The notes below the pieces were generated by a model. That model saw nothing but the letters and a program-made list of their open reading frames with translations. It was not told the DNA's origin and searched no databases. Source: CAZCAQ01 sp964563965 (GTDB lineage: Bacteria; Patescibacteriota; WWE3; UBA101185; UBA10185). From it: a stretch of DNA of 23,951 nt. The position numbers and the translations under genes were made by a program. Within the stretch, counting starts at the first letter, position 1, and each line of letters opens with the position of its first letter. The stretch lies in assembly GCA_964563965.1 (NCBI GenBank), contig CAZLZI010000009.1, positions 1 through 23,951 of the forward strand. Reading direction: 5' to 3'. This document shows, in pieces, positions 1-9,065 of the stretch.

Positions 1-545
1 AAAAACTAGAAAATTCCTGAACGCTAGTAATATAAAACTTACTTTGGTTTCTTTTTCACAAGTGAGGTCAATTTAAAAGTGGTACAAGAGTGTCCTTTTA
101 AACCCATGCATACACGCAGATGGATCTGTATATACTGGTTTGTAAAAGGGCATTAATCGACATAATGGATGTTCAAATAAAGTACCTATGTTGTTTTTCT
201 ATAGCCTGAGCTTACACTCGATACAATGAGATGAAAAAAGACTAATGCGATCAGGAAAACTGAAATGAACCGCATACTTGTATTTTTAAAGTTTAATTTA
301 CGTCTAGATAGTATTTACTTGGAGTGAAGGTATTGTAGTAGTCTTCCTTACACACTTTTTCTGGATTTCTTAGTTTTTAGAAGTGCTATAAAGAAATAAA
401 AGGCAGTTTCCACCATAATGATCCTACAAATTTGTTTTATAAAGTAAGTACTGCGGTTGTTTCTATAATAACACCTAGTAAAACTCTTACTAAGTTATAA
501 CCATACTCTAAACTCATCCATACACCTAAATCGTACTATCTAAAA
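1..545. other. Long stretch without a gene
   Basis: No credible reading frame, tRNA, rRNA or CRISPR unit is visible on either strand. The stretch is AT-rich and unusually long for a window whose other genes mostly overlap or lie within 50 bases of each other. A TATAAT hexamer at 464-469 could be a -10 element for the rightward glycosyltransferase, but no good -35 element sits 16-18 bases before it. A weak imperfect hairpin (GTGAAGG near 323 with CCTTACAC near 347, followed by a short T-run) could be a remnant terminator of a gene beyond the left edge. Neither is convincing. Confidence 0.5.
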
Positions 546-1745
546 ATGAAAACAATCAAAGTTTCAGAATTAGAATCCTCCAGATTTAGTGTAAATGATT
601 TAATCGTTTTCTCTCACTTAAGATGGCAGTTTGTAACTCAAAGACCTCAACACATTTTAACCCGAATGGCTAAAAGCAGAAAAGTCATTTTTGTTGAAGA
701 ACCGATCGGAGCTGACAAAAGTTATAAACGAACAGTAAAAAGTATTAAAGATGGAAATGTAACAATACTCCAACCTAGAATAGATAACTCAAGGTTAGCT
801 CTTGACCTACATCCAATTCTCAATACTTACATTACAAAGTTAAAGGTTAATAAACCAATATTCTGGTTTTACACTGCTGCCTATATTGATATCCTAAACC
901 ATTTTGAACCCGAACTAACTGTATACGATTGCATGGATGAACTAAATAACTTTAAAGGTGCTTCAAATGAATTATTGAAGCAAGAGCGCACCTTACTATC
1001 CCTGGCGGATATTGTGTTTACTGGCGGTAAATCATTATTTGAGGCAAAAAGTAACTTTAACTCCAATATACATTGTTTTCCAAGTTCAGTTGACCAAAAG
1101 CATTTTGTTAAGGCGCTGAAGAAAGAAACTAAAGTAGCTCTGGATTTAAAGACTATTCCCCAACCCATTGTCGGTTACTATGGCGTTATTGATGAAAGAA
1201 TAGATCTTAAATTATTGGAAAAAACAGCAGAAAAACTTCCCACTGTTTCCTTTGTAATGATTGGCCCAGTAGTAAAGATAGTCCCAGAAGATTTACCGAA
1301 GGCAAATAATATCTACTACCTTGGATCAAAAAACTATAAAAAACTACCGAATTATCTCAAAGCATTTGATATCTGTATGATGCCTTTTGCGTTAAACAAA
1401 TCTACCAAATTTATTAGTCCAACTAAAACATTGGAATACATGGTTGCTTTAAAACCAATAATTTCTACACCCATATACGATGTAGTTAGAGACTATGCAA
1501 AAGAAGTAAGAATAGTGCGTACAGCAGAAAGCTTCGCTAATGCCATAACCTCCTATCTAACTGAAACACTAGACCACAGACTACAAAGACAAACTCTCCA
1601 GCAAGCCATAATTGATAAAACGTCTTGGGATACAACGGTTATGGATATGAATAAGCTACTTGAACAAGCTTTGGAAGAGAGAACTGAAAAAACGGGGAGC
1701 ATGGTAGAACAACTGCCTGGAAATGCTAAAGCAAACTCACTTTGA
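546..1745 (+). CDS. Glycosyltransferase, GT-B fold, partner of Glf
   Basis: Predicted cytoplasmic glycosyltransferase of 399 residues that transfers a sugar from a nucleotide donor during surface glycan assembly. Near residues 22-36 it has the HLRW...QRPQH signature and then a VEEP segment. This pattern is common in the glycosyltransferases found next to, or fused with, UDP-galactopyranose mutase. A YDCMDE motif follows near residue 125, and the C-terminal half has the KFISPTKTLEYM donor-site helix typical of GT-B enzymes. There is no signal peptide. The ATG is preceded by A-rich sequence without a clear Shine-Dalgarno. The gene ends in TGA and shares four bases (TTGA) with glf, so translation is probably coupled. 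The exact sugar and acceptor cannot be read from sequence; use of UDP-galactofuranose is inferred only from the neighbour. Confidence 0.85.
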   Translation: MKTIKVSELESSRFSVNDLIVFSHLRWQFVTQRPQHILTRMAKSRKVIFVEEPIGADKSYKRTVKSIKDGNVTILQPRIDNSRLALDLHPILNTYITKLKVNKPIFWFYTAAYIDILNHFEPELTVYDCMDELNNFKGASNELLKQERTLLSLADIVFTGGKSLFEAKSNFNSNIHCFPSSVDQKHFVKALKKETKVALDLKTIPQPIVGYYGVIDERIDLKLLEKTAEKLPTVSFVMIGPVVKIVPEDLPKANNIYYLGSKNYKKLPNYLKAFDICMMPFALNKSTKFISPTKTLEYMVALKPIISTPIYDVVRDYAKEVRIVRTAESFANAITSYLTETLDHRLQRQTLQQAIIDKTSWDTTVMDMNKLLEQALEERTEKTGSMVEQLPGNAKANSL

Positions 1746-2914
1746 GAAACTTACAACACTTTGACATCGTAATAGTAGGAGCTGGTATATCAGGAGCTAC
1801 TCTAGCTAATAAATACGCACAGCTTGGCAAGACTGTAGTAGTATTTGAGAAAAGAAATCATATAGCAGGTAACTGTTATGACTACTATAACGAGGACGGT
1901 ATACTAGTATCGAAATATGGCGCACATTTATTTCATACTGAATTCGAGGATGTCTGGAAGTATGTAAATCAATTCACCAAGTGGTATCAATACGAACATA
2001 AAGTGTTAGCAAATGTTGATGGAAAAAAAGTCCCAATTCCTGTAAACATTACTACTGTTAATGCACTATTTGGTACTAATATTCAAACTGAAGAAGAAAT
2101 GAAACATTGGTTAGACATCAATACTCCTAAAATAACAGAACCAAAGAATGGTAAAGAAGCAGCAATTTCCAAAGTAGGTCCTGTGCTCTATGAAAAGATG
2201 TTTCGACACTATACAAAAAAACAGTGGGATAAATACCCAGAAGAACTAGATGCATCAGTCTTAAATAGAATTCCTGTTCGAACTAACTTTGACGACAGGT
2301 ATTTTAGTGATAAATATCAAGCGCTACCTGAAGGCGGGTATACACAAATGTTTGAAAAAATACTTAAACATCCTAATATAACTGTCATACTCAATACAGA
2401 CTACTTTGATGTGAAAGATCAACTCACTGGTTACCAAAATCTCTTTTATACAGGTCCCATTGACAGATTCTTTGACTTTAAGCATAGCTTGAAAGAAAAA
2501 CTTGAATACCGGTCAATTAACTTTGTCTTTGAAACCATAGATAAAGAATATTTTCAAGAAAACTCTGTCATAAATTATCCGGAGTTAGTCGATGGTGATT
2601 TTACAAGAATAATCGAATTTAAACATATGACAAAGCAAAAACATCAGCAAACGACTATTTGCTATGAATACTCCGTTGCAGAAGGTGAACCATATTACCC
2701 TGTGCCTAACAATAGAAATCAAGAAATCTTTACTAAGTATAAAGAAGAGGCAGAGAAGCTAACCGACATATACTTTGTTGGTAGACTTGCGAATTATAAA
2801 TACTTCAATATGGACCAATCATTTAAAAATGCTCTGGATTTATTTACTTTATTAGAAGAAGATTCTTCAATAACCACTGGAAAGAGCAGTAAAGATAAAG
2901 TTAAAAATGCTTAA
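1742..2914 (+). CDS. glf: UDP-galactopyranose mutase
   Basis: Flavoenzyme (EC 5.4.99.9) that converts UDP-galactopyranose to UDP-galactofuranose, the donor for galactofuranose in surface polysaccharides. The 390-residue length matches bacterial Glf. The FAD-binding GAGISG is at residues 13-18, followed by EKRNHIAGN near 36-44 and YGAHLFHT near 59-66. The family motif IPVRTNFDDRYF and the C-terminal GRLANYKYFNMDQ, which contributes to flavin and substrate binding, are both present. The start is TTG at 1742, overlapping the stop of the glycosyltransferase by four bases; this start keeps the N-terminal beta strand before the Rossmann glycines. The 3' end overlaps the convergent broken beta-propeller gene by 14 bases. 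The enzyme looks intact. Confidence 0.95.
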   Translation: MRNLQHFDIVIVGAGISGATLANKYAQLGKTVVVFEKRNHIAGNCYDYYNEDGILVSKYGAHLFHTEFEDVWKYVNQFTKWYQYEHKVLANVDGKKVPIPVNITTVNALFGTNIQTEEEMKHWLDINTPKITEPKNGKEAAISKVGPVLYEKMFRHYTKKQWDKYPEELDASVLNRIPVRTNFDDRYFSDKYQALPEGGYTQMFEKILKHPNITVILNTDYFDVKDQLTGYQNLFYTGPIDRFFDFKHSLKEKLEYRSINFVFETIDKEYFQENSVINYPELVDGDFTRIIEFKHMTKQKHQQTTICYEYSVAEGEPYYPVPNNRNQEIFTKYKEEAEKLTDIYFVGRLANYKYFNMDQSFKNALDLFTLLEEDSSITTGKSSKDKVKNA

Positions 2915-3920
2915 GCAATTCAGTCTCATTAATAACTAATGATCCTATCTGCCAGCGCTTGTCTTTATAGAACTGAATGAAAATCATAACATCTTGGCCG
3001 ACTTTTGCCATACAAGGATGTCCATTTTCTGTAGCTCCCGAATCATTAATTGGATTAGATAGTATACCGATCACTTTGAAGTTACTTGTTATAGATGCTG
3101 CATGTACTACAAATATTCTCTGTCTGTGACCACGTCTACCGTTTTTTAAAAAGCAAACGCCTGTTAAGAGAATTGATTTATCTTCTAATTTAATAAAATC
3201 ACAACCCTCTAGTCCCCACTCTCTATTTTTCGCAGTATGCCCATTGTGAAACGGTATATCCTCATGTTTAATAATAGAACCAATTCGCGTCCATTCACTT
3301 TGAGTATTATCAACATTTCCACATTTAGCTAAATAAATATCGCCATGTATACCAGCATAGGCTGTATTATTCATATCTTTGTATGGATATGGAAAACCTG
3401 AATACATTAGATATAAATCGCCACTTACAGTTTTAACGGCGGCATCATAAATCCCCGCTTCCACAGAATCGGGTATAGATTTTAAAGCTATTTCTTCATA
3501 AGTAAAGTTATAGCCATTAGTTGAAGAGTAGGTATAAATATTGCCGTTTGGTCGTGAGAATTCTTGTTGTATTAAAAGCCAAAACCGATTGTTATAGAAC
3601 TCCACTCCGGGGGCTGCGATGCCATGGCCCGTAATGCCATCCAATCTAATAGGCTAGTTCTCCTGCCATTCTTCGCTTAATTCAGTTGTTGTTAGATGGC
3701 CAATAGAAAAGCCACGGGGTTCACAGTTAGTAAAATACAGATGCCAAATATGCGTGCGTGGATCAAAGGCTATGGTTGGATCCTTTTGTGAATACTTATA
3801 CAGCTTTGGATCTTCTAATACGATACCTTTGCGGATACAAGGCAATTTACTGTCCAGATACAGCTCGGTAAGTGTGGTAATTGACGGTTTCTCGTGAGTT
3901 AGTTTGGCGGTATTGGGCAT
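2901..3920 (-). pseudogene. Glycosidase-like five-bladed beta-propeller gene, interrupted by in-frame TAG
   Basis: Two open segments on the minus strand, 3920-3654 (88 codons) and 3653-2901, lie in the same frame and are separated by one TAG at 3656-3654. Read through, they give one protein of about 339 residues. It resembles GH43/GH32-like beta-propellers: blade 1 carries KDPTIAFDP, blade 2 carries GHGIAAPGVEFYNNRFW, a later blade has IYDAAVKT...GDLYLMYSG, and near the end comes ENGHPCMAKVGQ. No signal peptide is visible. The amber falls in the linker into blade 2 and is followed by Pro-Ile-Arg-Leu-Asp. TTG at 3644 could restart a 247-residue product lacking blade 1. TAG is a genuine stop elsewhere in this window (polA, polX, htpX), so recoding is unlikely. 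A point mutation, an assembly error or natural readthrough are the options. It lies 172 bases downstream of alr and converges with glf. Confidence 0.7.
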
Positions 3921-4092
3921 TTACTAATAGTAGCCTGTGTCACTATGACCTACAACTTTTGCATATTGTCTATTTTTAACTAAAGCAAGAAAGAATATAC
4001 GAGATAACATGAACTTCTTTAAATCTTACTAAGGAGCTACATATAGTTTTATTAAAAAGATTCGGTATGAGGTGGACTAAAAACTTGTTGTA

Positions 4093-5202
4093 TTAAATAA
4101 GAATTCGAGGAGTTAGCGAATTTAGTCTTGCTTCTATTTCATAATTTATGGATGCTATTGCTAACTCACTAGCTGTAATTACTTTGGTACCCTGTTCACC
4201 TATTAATACAACTTCATCTTCAGCTTTTACATCAGTTAAGTGAGATACATCAACTACAAACATATTCATAGCTATTCTTCCAAGAATCTGACAGCGAGCG
4301 CCATGAATTAAGACTTCCGCTTTATTACTCAAGTTTCTAGGATAACCATCACTATAACCTTGCGGTATTACTGCTACTACCATCGGAGACGGAGCTATAA
4401 AAGTACAGCCGTAGCTAATCGGGTAGCCTTGTGGAATGTGTTTAACTTGTGCAACTATGGTCTTCCACGATAGCACTGGTTTTAACTCAATTTGTGATGC
4501 AAATGCTGCACGGAGTTTTTCTGACTTCCATAAACCATACAGACCAATGCCCAGTCTTACATAATCATAATTAAGTTTTGGAAACACCAATGTACCAGCT
4601 GTAGCACACATGTGAGTTTTTAGGTTAGTTAAACCATTCTTATGCGCTAGAGCTAGAAACTTGTTAAACATAGTTATTTGGTTTTTAGAATGACGTAAGT
4701 TTGTTGTATCTTCAAGATCTGAAAAGTGAGAATATATACCAATTGCAGAAACGTTTGTACAATTTAAGAGCTCTGCTAAAAAAACTTCAAAATCTTCTAA
4801 CATTACGCCTTGCCTCCCAAGTAATGCATCTACCTTAATATGTATCTGTACTTGGTGCGCTTTATTTTTTGCTATTTGGTTGAGTAGTCTAAGTCTAGGT
4901 ATATCATAAAGACTTAATATACACTTTAGTTCGATGGCGCGTTCAAGATCCTCACTGGCGACGTATCCTGAAACTAGTACAGCTTTAGAAGTAAACTTTC
5001 GAATTGACTCAAGCTCTTGTATATCGTCAACCATAAAGATTGAAGTATATGGATTTAGAACTGAAACCACTTCTTTCAAACCATGGCCGTAAGCATTGGA
5101 CTTCACAACAGAAATTATTTCACTTTTACCATTTAAATACTTGTCAAACTCTTTATAATTATGCAACAAATTGGTCTGAGATATCTCAAGTCTTGAAATC
5201 AT
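4093..5202 (-). CDS. alr: Alanine racemase
   Basis: PLP-dependent enzyme (EC 5.1.1.1) that interconverts L- and D-alanine, supplying D-Ala for peptidoglycan. The 369 residues form the usual TIM barrel plus C-terminal beta domain. The PLP lysine is K34 in VVKSNAYGHG. The RLGIGLYG motif near 216-223 is present, and the second catalytic residue is Y264 in ISYGCTF. The GRIAMNMFVVDVS segment near 308-320 matches the family's substrate-site motif, with Ala-Met-Asn instead of the usual Cys-Met-Asp. The ATG lies only three bases after the murE stop, so the two wall genes form one transcription unit. No defect is seen. Confidence 0.95.
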   Translation of the reverse strand: MISRLEISQTNLLHNYKEFDKYLNGKSEIISVVKSNAYGHGLKEVVSVLNPYTSIFMVDDIQELESIRKFTSKAVLVSGYVASEDLERAIELKCILSLYDIPRLRLLNQIAKNKAHQVQIHIKVDALLGRQGVMLEDFEVFLAELLNCTNVSAIGIYSHFSDLEDTTNLRHSKNQITMFNKFLALAHKNGLTNLKTHMCATAGTLVFPKLNYDYVRLGIGLYGLWKSEKLRAAFASQIELKPVLSWKTIVAQVKHIPQGYPISYGCTFIAPSPMVVAVIPQGYSDGYPRNLSNKAEVLIHGARCQILGRIAMNMFVVDVSHLTDVKAEDEVVLIGEQGTKVITASELAIASINYEIEARLNSLTPRILI

Positions 5203-5205
5203 ATA

Positions 5206-6664
5206 TTAATTAACTTTCAAAGAAGAATACAGTCTAATAATCTCGGCTTTTTCATCCCACTCATACTCTGTAGTGCCAAAACACATACTTTTTTCAGGTC
5301 CCTTACCTGCACAAATTATCGTGTCACCTGAGAGAGCTACATCAATGGCTTTACGGATCGCATCACTTCTACATTTTATATTCTCCGTAGTATCATCAAA
5401 TCTATATAATTGCCTAGTATCTGTTAAAGCGTTTTCTTGTGCATACGCATTATAGCCCGTCTCAATTTGATCATTAATGCTCTTCAGCTCCTCTGTTCGA
5501 GGATCTTCGGCTGTAAGAATGGTAATATCTGCATATCTTGCTGCTACCTCTCCCATCCTTACTCTTTTCTGTGGATCACGCTGTCCTGCACACCCAAACA
5601 CAACGATTAACTTACCAGACTTCTTGGTGCTATAAGTTTGTAAGATAGCTTCAAGAGATTCTGCAGTGTGTGCAAAATCAAGTATGATCTTTATTTTATC
5701 GTCTACNNNNNNNNNNNNNNNNNNNNNNNNNNNNNNNNNNNNNNNNNNNNNNNNNNNNNNNNNNNNNNNNNNNNNNNNNNNNNNNNNNNNNNNNNNNNNN
5801 NNNNNNTACCTTTGGCATTACGTACTGCCTTATGTTTTCATCATCATAGTTTAAGATTGCTTTACCAGTCTTTTTCAAATAGTGTGTGATTAGAGTCTCT
5901 TTCACTGCTATGACTTCTGCTATATCTTTGTGAAAATCTAAGTGCTCGGGCTGGATGTTTGTGATAACCCCATAGTCAAACTTAAGACCGGTTATCCTTC
6001 CTGTTGCTATACCATGCGAGGATACTTCAACTACAATTACTTTACTGCCGACAGCAAGCATAGTGTTAAATAGTTCAGCTAGTTCTTGAGCTGATGGGGT
6101 ACTTGTATGCAAACCAGTTTCAAGTTCCTTATCTAAAATCCGTGCACCTAAGGTAGATACCAAACTTGTTTTAACACCAAGACTCGTTAAGGCTTGATAT
6201 AACATATTTGTAGTAGTGGTCTTACCTTTGCTTCCGGTAACCCCAATAAGCAGACAATGATGGAAGTTTAGATGCATTAATGGAGCTATATTAGATGTTG
6301 TAAAAGCATGAAGTGCGTGTTCGTCTTTAGCCCACGCACCTTTTTCAAATGCATCAATAAGCATCTTATAAAACACACCAGAGTTATGTACTTTGTTGAC
6401 ATCATTTTCCTGTCTTATAAGACTCTGGATATCAGTAGGTAAGGCTTGTGTATATATTACAACATCACTATCAGGAAAGTTATAGGAGATAGGATTACTA
6501 TAGAATACAGCACAGCCTAATTTGCTCAATTCTTCTGTTTTACTATTTTTGCTATGATCATATGCAACAACATTTATGCCATACAGATGTAAAAACTTAG
6601 CAATATAAAAGTTAGCACCTCCACCGGCACCTAATATTACAGCTTTCTTAATTGTTTCTAACAT
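5206..6664 (-). CDS. murE: MurE-type UDP-MurNAc-tripeptide ligase with MurC-like N-terminal domain (gap inside)
   Basis: ATP-dependent Mur ligase that adds the third amino acid to UDP-MurNAc-L-Ala-D-Glu. Residues 5-110 look like a MurC-type Rossmann domain (VILGAGGGANF, then KTEELSKLG) rather than the usual MurE front domain. The centre is MurE-like: P-loop GVTGSKGKTTT at 141-151, TSTPSAQEL at 187-195, EVSSHG at 213-218, PEHLDFH at 239-245, and K255 in the position of the carbamylated lysine. After the N-run the frame resumes with LDFAHTAESLE, FGCAGQRDPQKR, AEDPRTEE and AGKGPEK. EDPR stands where meso-diaminopimelate enzymes carry DNPR, which hints at DAP, but specificity is not proven. The canonical GKGHE is GKGPE here. 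By comparison with E. coli MurE roughly 90-100 residues are hidden, more than 100 N would hold. The left and right frames differ by one across the N-run, which means nothing given its arbitrary length. Upstream lies a terminator; downstream is alr. Confidence 0.88.
5707..5806. other. Assembly gap, exactly 100 N, inside murE
   Basis: Placeholder gap. Family comparison suggests about 90-100 MurE residues (close to 300 bases) are missing, so the true gap is probably longer than drawn. Confidence 0.97.
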
Positions 6665-6689
6665 ACTAATTCAGTAAGTAAATTTCAAA

Positions 6690-6735
6690 ACAAGTAAAAT
6701 AAAATACTACCTAATGCGCTAACACTAGGTAGTAT
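6690..6735 (-). terminator. Intrinsic terminator after the beta-helix gene
   Basis: A perfect 10-bp stem, ATACTACCTA (6704-6713) with TAGGTAGTAT (6726-6735), encloses a 12-base loop. On the minus strand it is followed by TTTTATTTTA. It lies between the stop of the beta-helix gene and the start of murE, so it separates the secreted protein from the murE-alr unit. Confidence 0.8.
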
Positions 6736-6758
6736 AACATACAGGTTTGATTCAACTT

Positions 6759-8810
6759 TTACTTCTTCTTAATTACAATGGTATCAATCAAGAGTTCGCT
6801 TCCGTTTGTTGCCCTAAAACCTATGTAAATCTGAGCAGCCTTATTGGGATTAAAATTTACAGTCCTAAAAGATGCTTCATACAGAGTCCAAGTAGGAGTT
6901 ACTGAGTATTGTATACTTGGCGCTAATGTTTCTTGTAGTAAGCCCATGTCCCTAAAAGTCATGTAAACTTTTCCTACAGCAGAAGATTTAGCTACAAAAG
7001 ACACCGTATAATCTGTATTTGGATCCAGATCAACATTCTTTTGACTGATTGCTACGTATCCAGTTATAGGATTACGCACTATTACTAATTTAGCCATTTG
7101 ATTGACTGCAAGTGAATCTTTTCCTGCACGAGTGATGGAAGCTTTTGCCATACCCATTTTACCATTGTTATAAGTCCAGTCTTTAGCAAATTCATTGGCT
7201 GAGCTCGCGGGTATCTTAAAGACAGGATTTTTCACAATATTTGTACCCGTAGAACCTGCATCAAGAGGACAACCTTTTCTAAGTGGGTCTGGATCTGGCT
7301 CATCTCCTGCCGGAACATTAGGACATATATCCTGAGCATCTAGAACGCCATCACCATCCGAATCTTGTGGTTCATCATCTGGTATACTAGGACACCCTTT
7401 CCTCAGAGGATTCGTATCAGGATTCGGACCAGCTGGTTCATTGGGACATACATCCTCACGATTAAGTATGCCGTCGTTATCTGAATCCAGAAGACCTTCA
7501 TTTATTGGACAGCCACGTCGTGCTGGATCAGGATTAGCCCCTGCTGGTTGAGTAGGACATAAATCATCTGCATCTTTAACACCATCTCCATCTGTATCAA
7601 GTGGAGGTTGTTCTTCTTCATCATCCGTGGAGGCAAATCTACCAACTTTAGTTATGTCAGCACCTTTACCTTGATAAGCATTGGACACTTTGTATTTGTT
7701 TTTATCTATTCTGCCAGTAATACACGCGCCTAGGTTAGGATTTCCTGAAAACACACCAGTTAAATTTTTAATCTGCACATCACCTTGACCTAACGGACTT
7801 CTATCATGCCAAATGTTATTTGTAAAACTTATATCTCCTAAAGCTTGTACAAACGCGTCATCATGATCAATAGGGTCATCATCTACTGAGTGGAATATAT
7901 TATTTTTTATTTTCCAATTTGAAACTGGATCTCTATGAAAGTCATTTATAACCAAAGAATGCTCTCGAGGTTCATCCTCGTTAGAATTCTGATTACCAGT
8001 GCCGACTACTGTATTATTCTCTATAAGAACGTTATCCATCGGACAGGCATGTCCCTCTGGCCATATTTTCTGCGTATAATCGCTATTTGGGTTATTCCTA
8101 CACTCTGGCCAATTTGGATCGTCTTCATTACATTTCTTCTTCAAGTAACCTTCGCAACCTCCAAAGTTTAACCCCCTAGCCATTCCTACAATTAAATTAT
8201 TCCTTAATGTATAGCCAGTACCACCTTTCCATTTATAGGTAACTGTAGTGGGAGGGTATCTTTCCGCAAGTTTATAGAGCCCATTGGCTTTATCACCGCA
8301 AGTTGCATAAACCAAATTATTCTCCATCACAATGTTAGCAGCATCACCTATATGGAGCAGGTTACCAGTATTCATGTATATTTCATTATTACGATATGTG
8401 GTATTTTTAGAATCCGTGTTTAAAATCCCACCGCGTCCCTTACTCATGTCCTCTCTTATACTACAATTCTCAACAGTTACATTCTCACTATGTCGAACTT
8501 TAAGCACCTCGCCTATGCTACAAATCGCATTAGGCTGTTTCATACAATCTGTAACAGTTCCGACCATCTCATTTCTATATAACTCACAGTTCTCAATCTT
8601 AATATTCTTACCATAAAGTACCCCAATTCCGTCACCAAAGGTATCATGTACTACAACATTTATGACTTTAATATTTTCTCTTAAGTCATTGTCACTGAGA
8701 CCACCCACTACAATACCTTGTTGAGACGCACGCGCTACTTCAATATCTCGTAAGACTTGATTATTGCCTCTCAATATAACGCCGTTATATTGCTTAACAT
8801 TAGGATTTTG
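6759..8810 (-). CDS. Secreted parallel beta-helix protein with TSP3 calcium repeats and C-terminal beta-sandwich (N-terminus lost in gap)
   Basis: Partial protein, about 683 visible codons, open without a stop into the N-run at 8810. Numbering here starts at the TTG at 8774. Residues 1-345 repeat short strands ending in Asn or Cys steps (IENCELYRNE, VENCSIRED, YRNNEIYMN, MENNLVYA, LRNNLIVG, IENNTVVG, IKNNIFHS), the pattern of a right-handed parallel beta-helix as in pectate-lyase-like proteins. Residues 393-503 hold three thrombospondin type-3 repeats. Residues 510-671 look like a carbohydrate-binding-type beta-sandwich (TNIVKNPVF...DLDPNTDYTVSFVAKS...). Many cysteines suggest an extracytoplasmic location. 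The signal peptide would lie in or beyond the gap and is not seen. Role is inferred: binding or cleaving a polysaccharide on a host or neighbouring cell. No catalytic residues can be named. The gene has its own terminator. Confidence 0.85.
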   Translation of the reverse strand, partial: QNPNVKQYNGVILRGNNQVLRDIEVARASQQGIVVGGLSDNDLRENIKVINVVVHDTFGDGIGVLYGKNIKIENCELYRNEMVGTVTDCMKQPNAICSIGEVLKVRHSENVTVENCSIREDMSKGRGGILNTDSKNTTYRNNEIYMNTGNLLHIGDAANIVMENNLVYATCGDKANGLYKLAERYPPTTVTYKWKGGTGYTLRNNLIVGMARGLNFGGCEGYLKKKCNEDDPNWPECRNNPNSDYTQKIWPEGHACPMDNVLIENNTVVGTGNQNSNEDEPREHSLVINDFHRDPVSNWKIKNNIFHSVDDDPIDHDDAFVQALGDISFTNNIWHDRSPLGQGDVQIKNLTGVFSGNPNLGACITGRIDKNKYKVSNAYQGKGADITKVGRFASTDDEEEQPPLDTDGDGVKDADDLCPTQPAGANPDPARRGCPINEGLLDSDNDGILNREDVCPNEPAGPNPDTNPLRKGCPSIPDDEPQDSDGDGVLDAQDICPNVPAGDEPDPDPLRKGCPLDAGSTGTNIVKNPVFKIPASSANEFAKDWTYNNGKMGMAKASITRAGKDSLAVNQMAKLVIVRNPITGYVAISQKNVDLDPNTDYTVSFVAKSSAVGKVYMTFRDMGLLQETLAPSIQYSVTPTWTLYEASFRTVNFNPNKAAQIYIGFRATNGSELLIDTIVIKKK
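7266..7598 (-). repeat. Three thrombospondin type-3 repeats (Ca2+-binding)
   Basis: Three units begin at residues 393, 430 and 471 of the beta-helix protein with DTDGDG, DSDNDG and DSDGDG. Each continues to a CP pair, a PAG turn and a closing GCP. The period is 37-41 residues and each unit has two cysteines, six in all (406, 422, 443, 461, 484, 502). Such repeats bind calcium and act as a stiff linker, here between the beta-helix and the C-terminal sandwich. Confidence 0.9.
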
Positions 8811-8910
8811 NNNNNNNNNNNNNNNNNNNNNNNNNNNNNNNNNNNNNNNNNNNNNNNNNNNNNNNNNNNNNNNNNNNNNNNNNNNNNNNNNNNNNNNNNN
8901 NNNNNNNNNN
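8811..8910. other. Assembly gap, exactly 100 N, at N-terminus of the beta-helix gene
   Basis: Placeholder gap. The beta-helix frame is open into it from the left. To the right (8911-9053) no frame continues convincingly as its N-terminus. Confidence 0.97.
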
Positions 8911-9065
8911 TACTAAACAGTCACCTTTAATACAGATTAGCTTAATCCTATGTAAAAGCTGTTATGAGGACATACCTTTAATATACTAAGTTGACTACCT
9001 GACAGTCGCAACAAGCTACAAATTACTAGTAACAATAAATGAAGGTTGTACATAAGAAGTTAGAC

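Noticed and set aside
1..545. tRNA or other structural RNA in the left noncoding stretch
   Set aside because: GTTCAAAT occurs near 172, but no flanking stem pairs and no acceptor stem or anticodon arm can be formed.
3654..3656. Recoding of TAG as a sense codon
   Set aside because: TAG terminates polA, polX and htpX at their normal family ends in the same window.
5206..5601. Separate short gene downstream of murE
   Set aside because: The frame is open upstream to the N-run and encodes the MurE C-terminal domain (LDFAHTAESLE onward), so it is part of murE.
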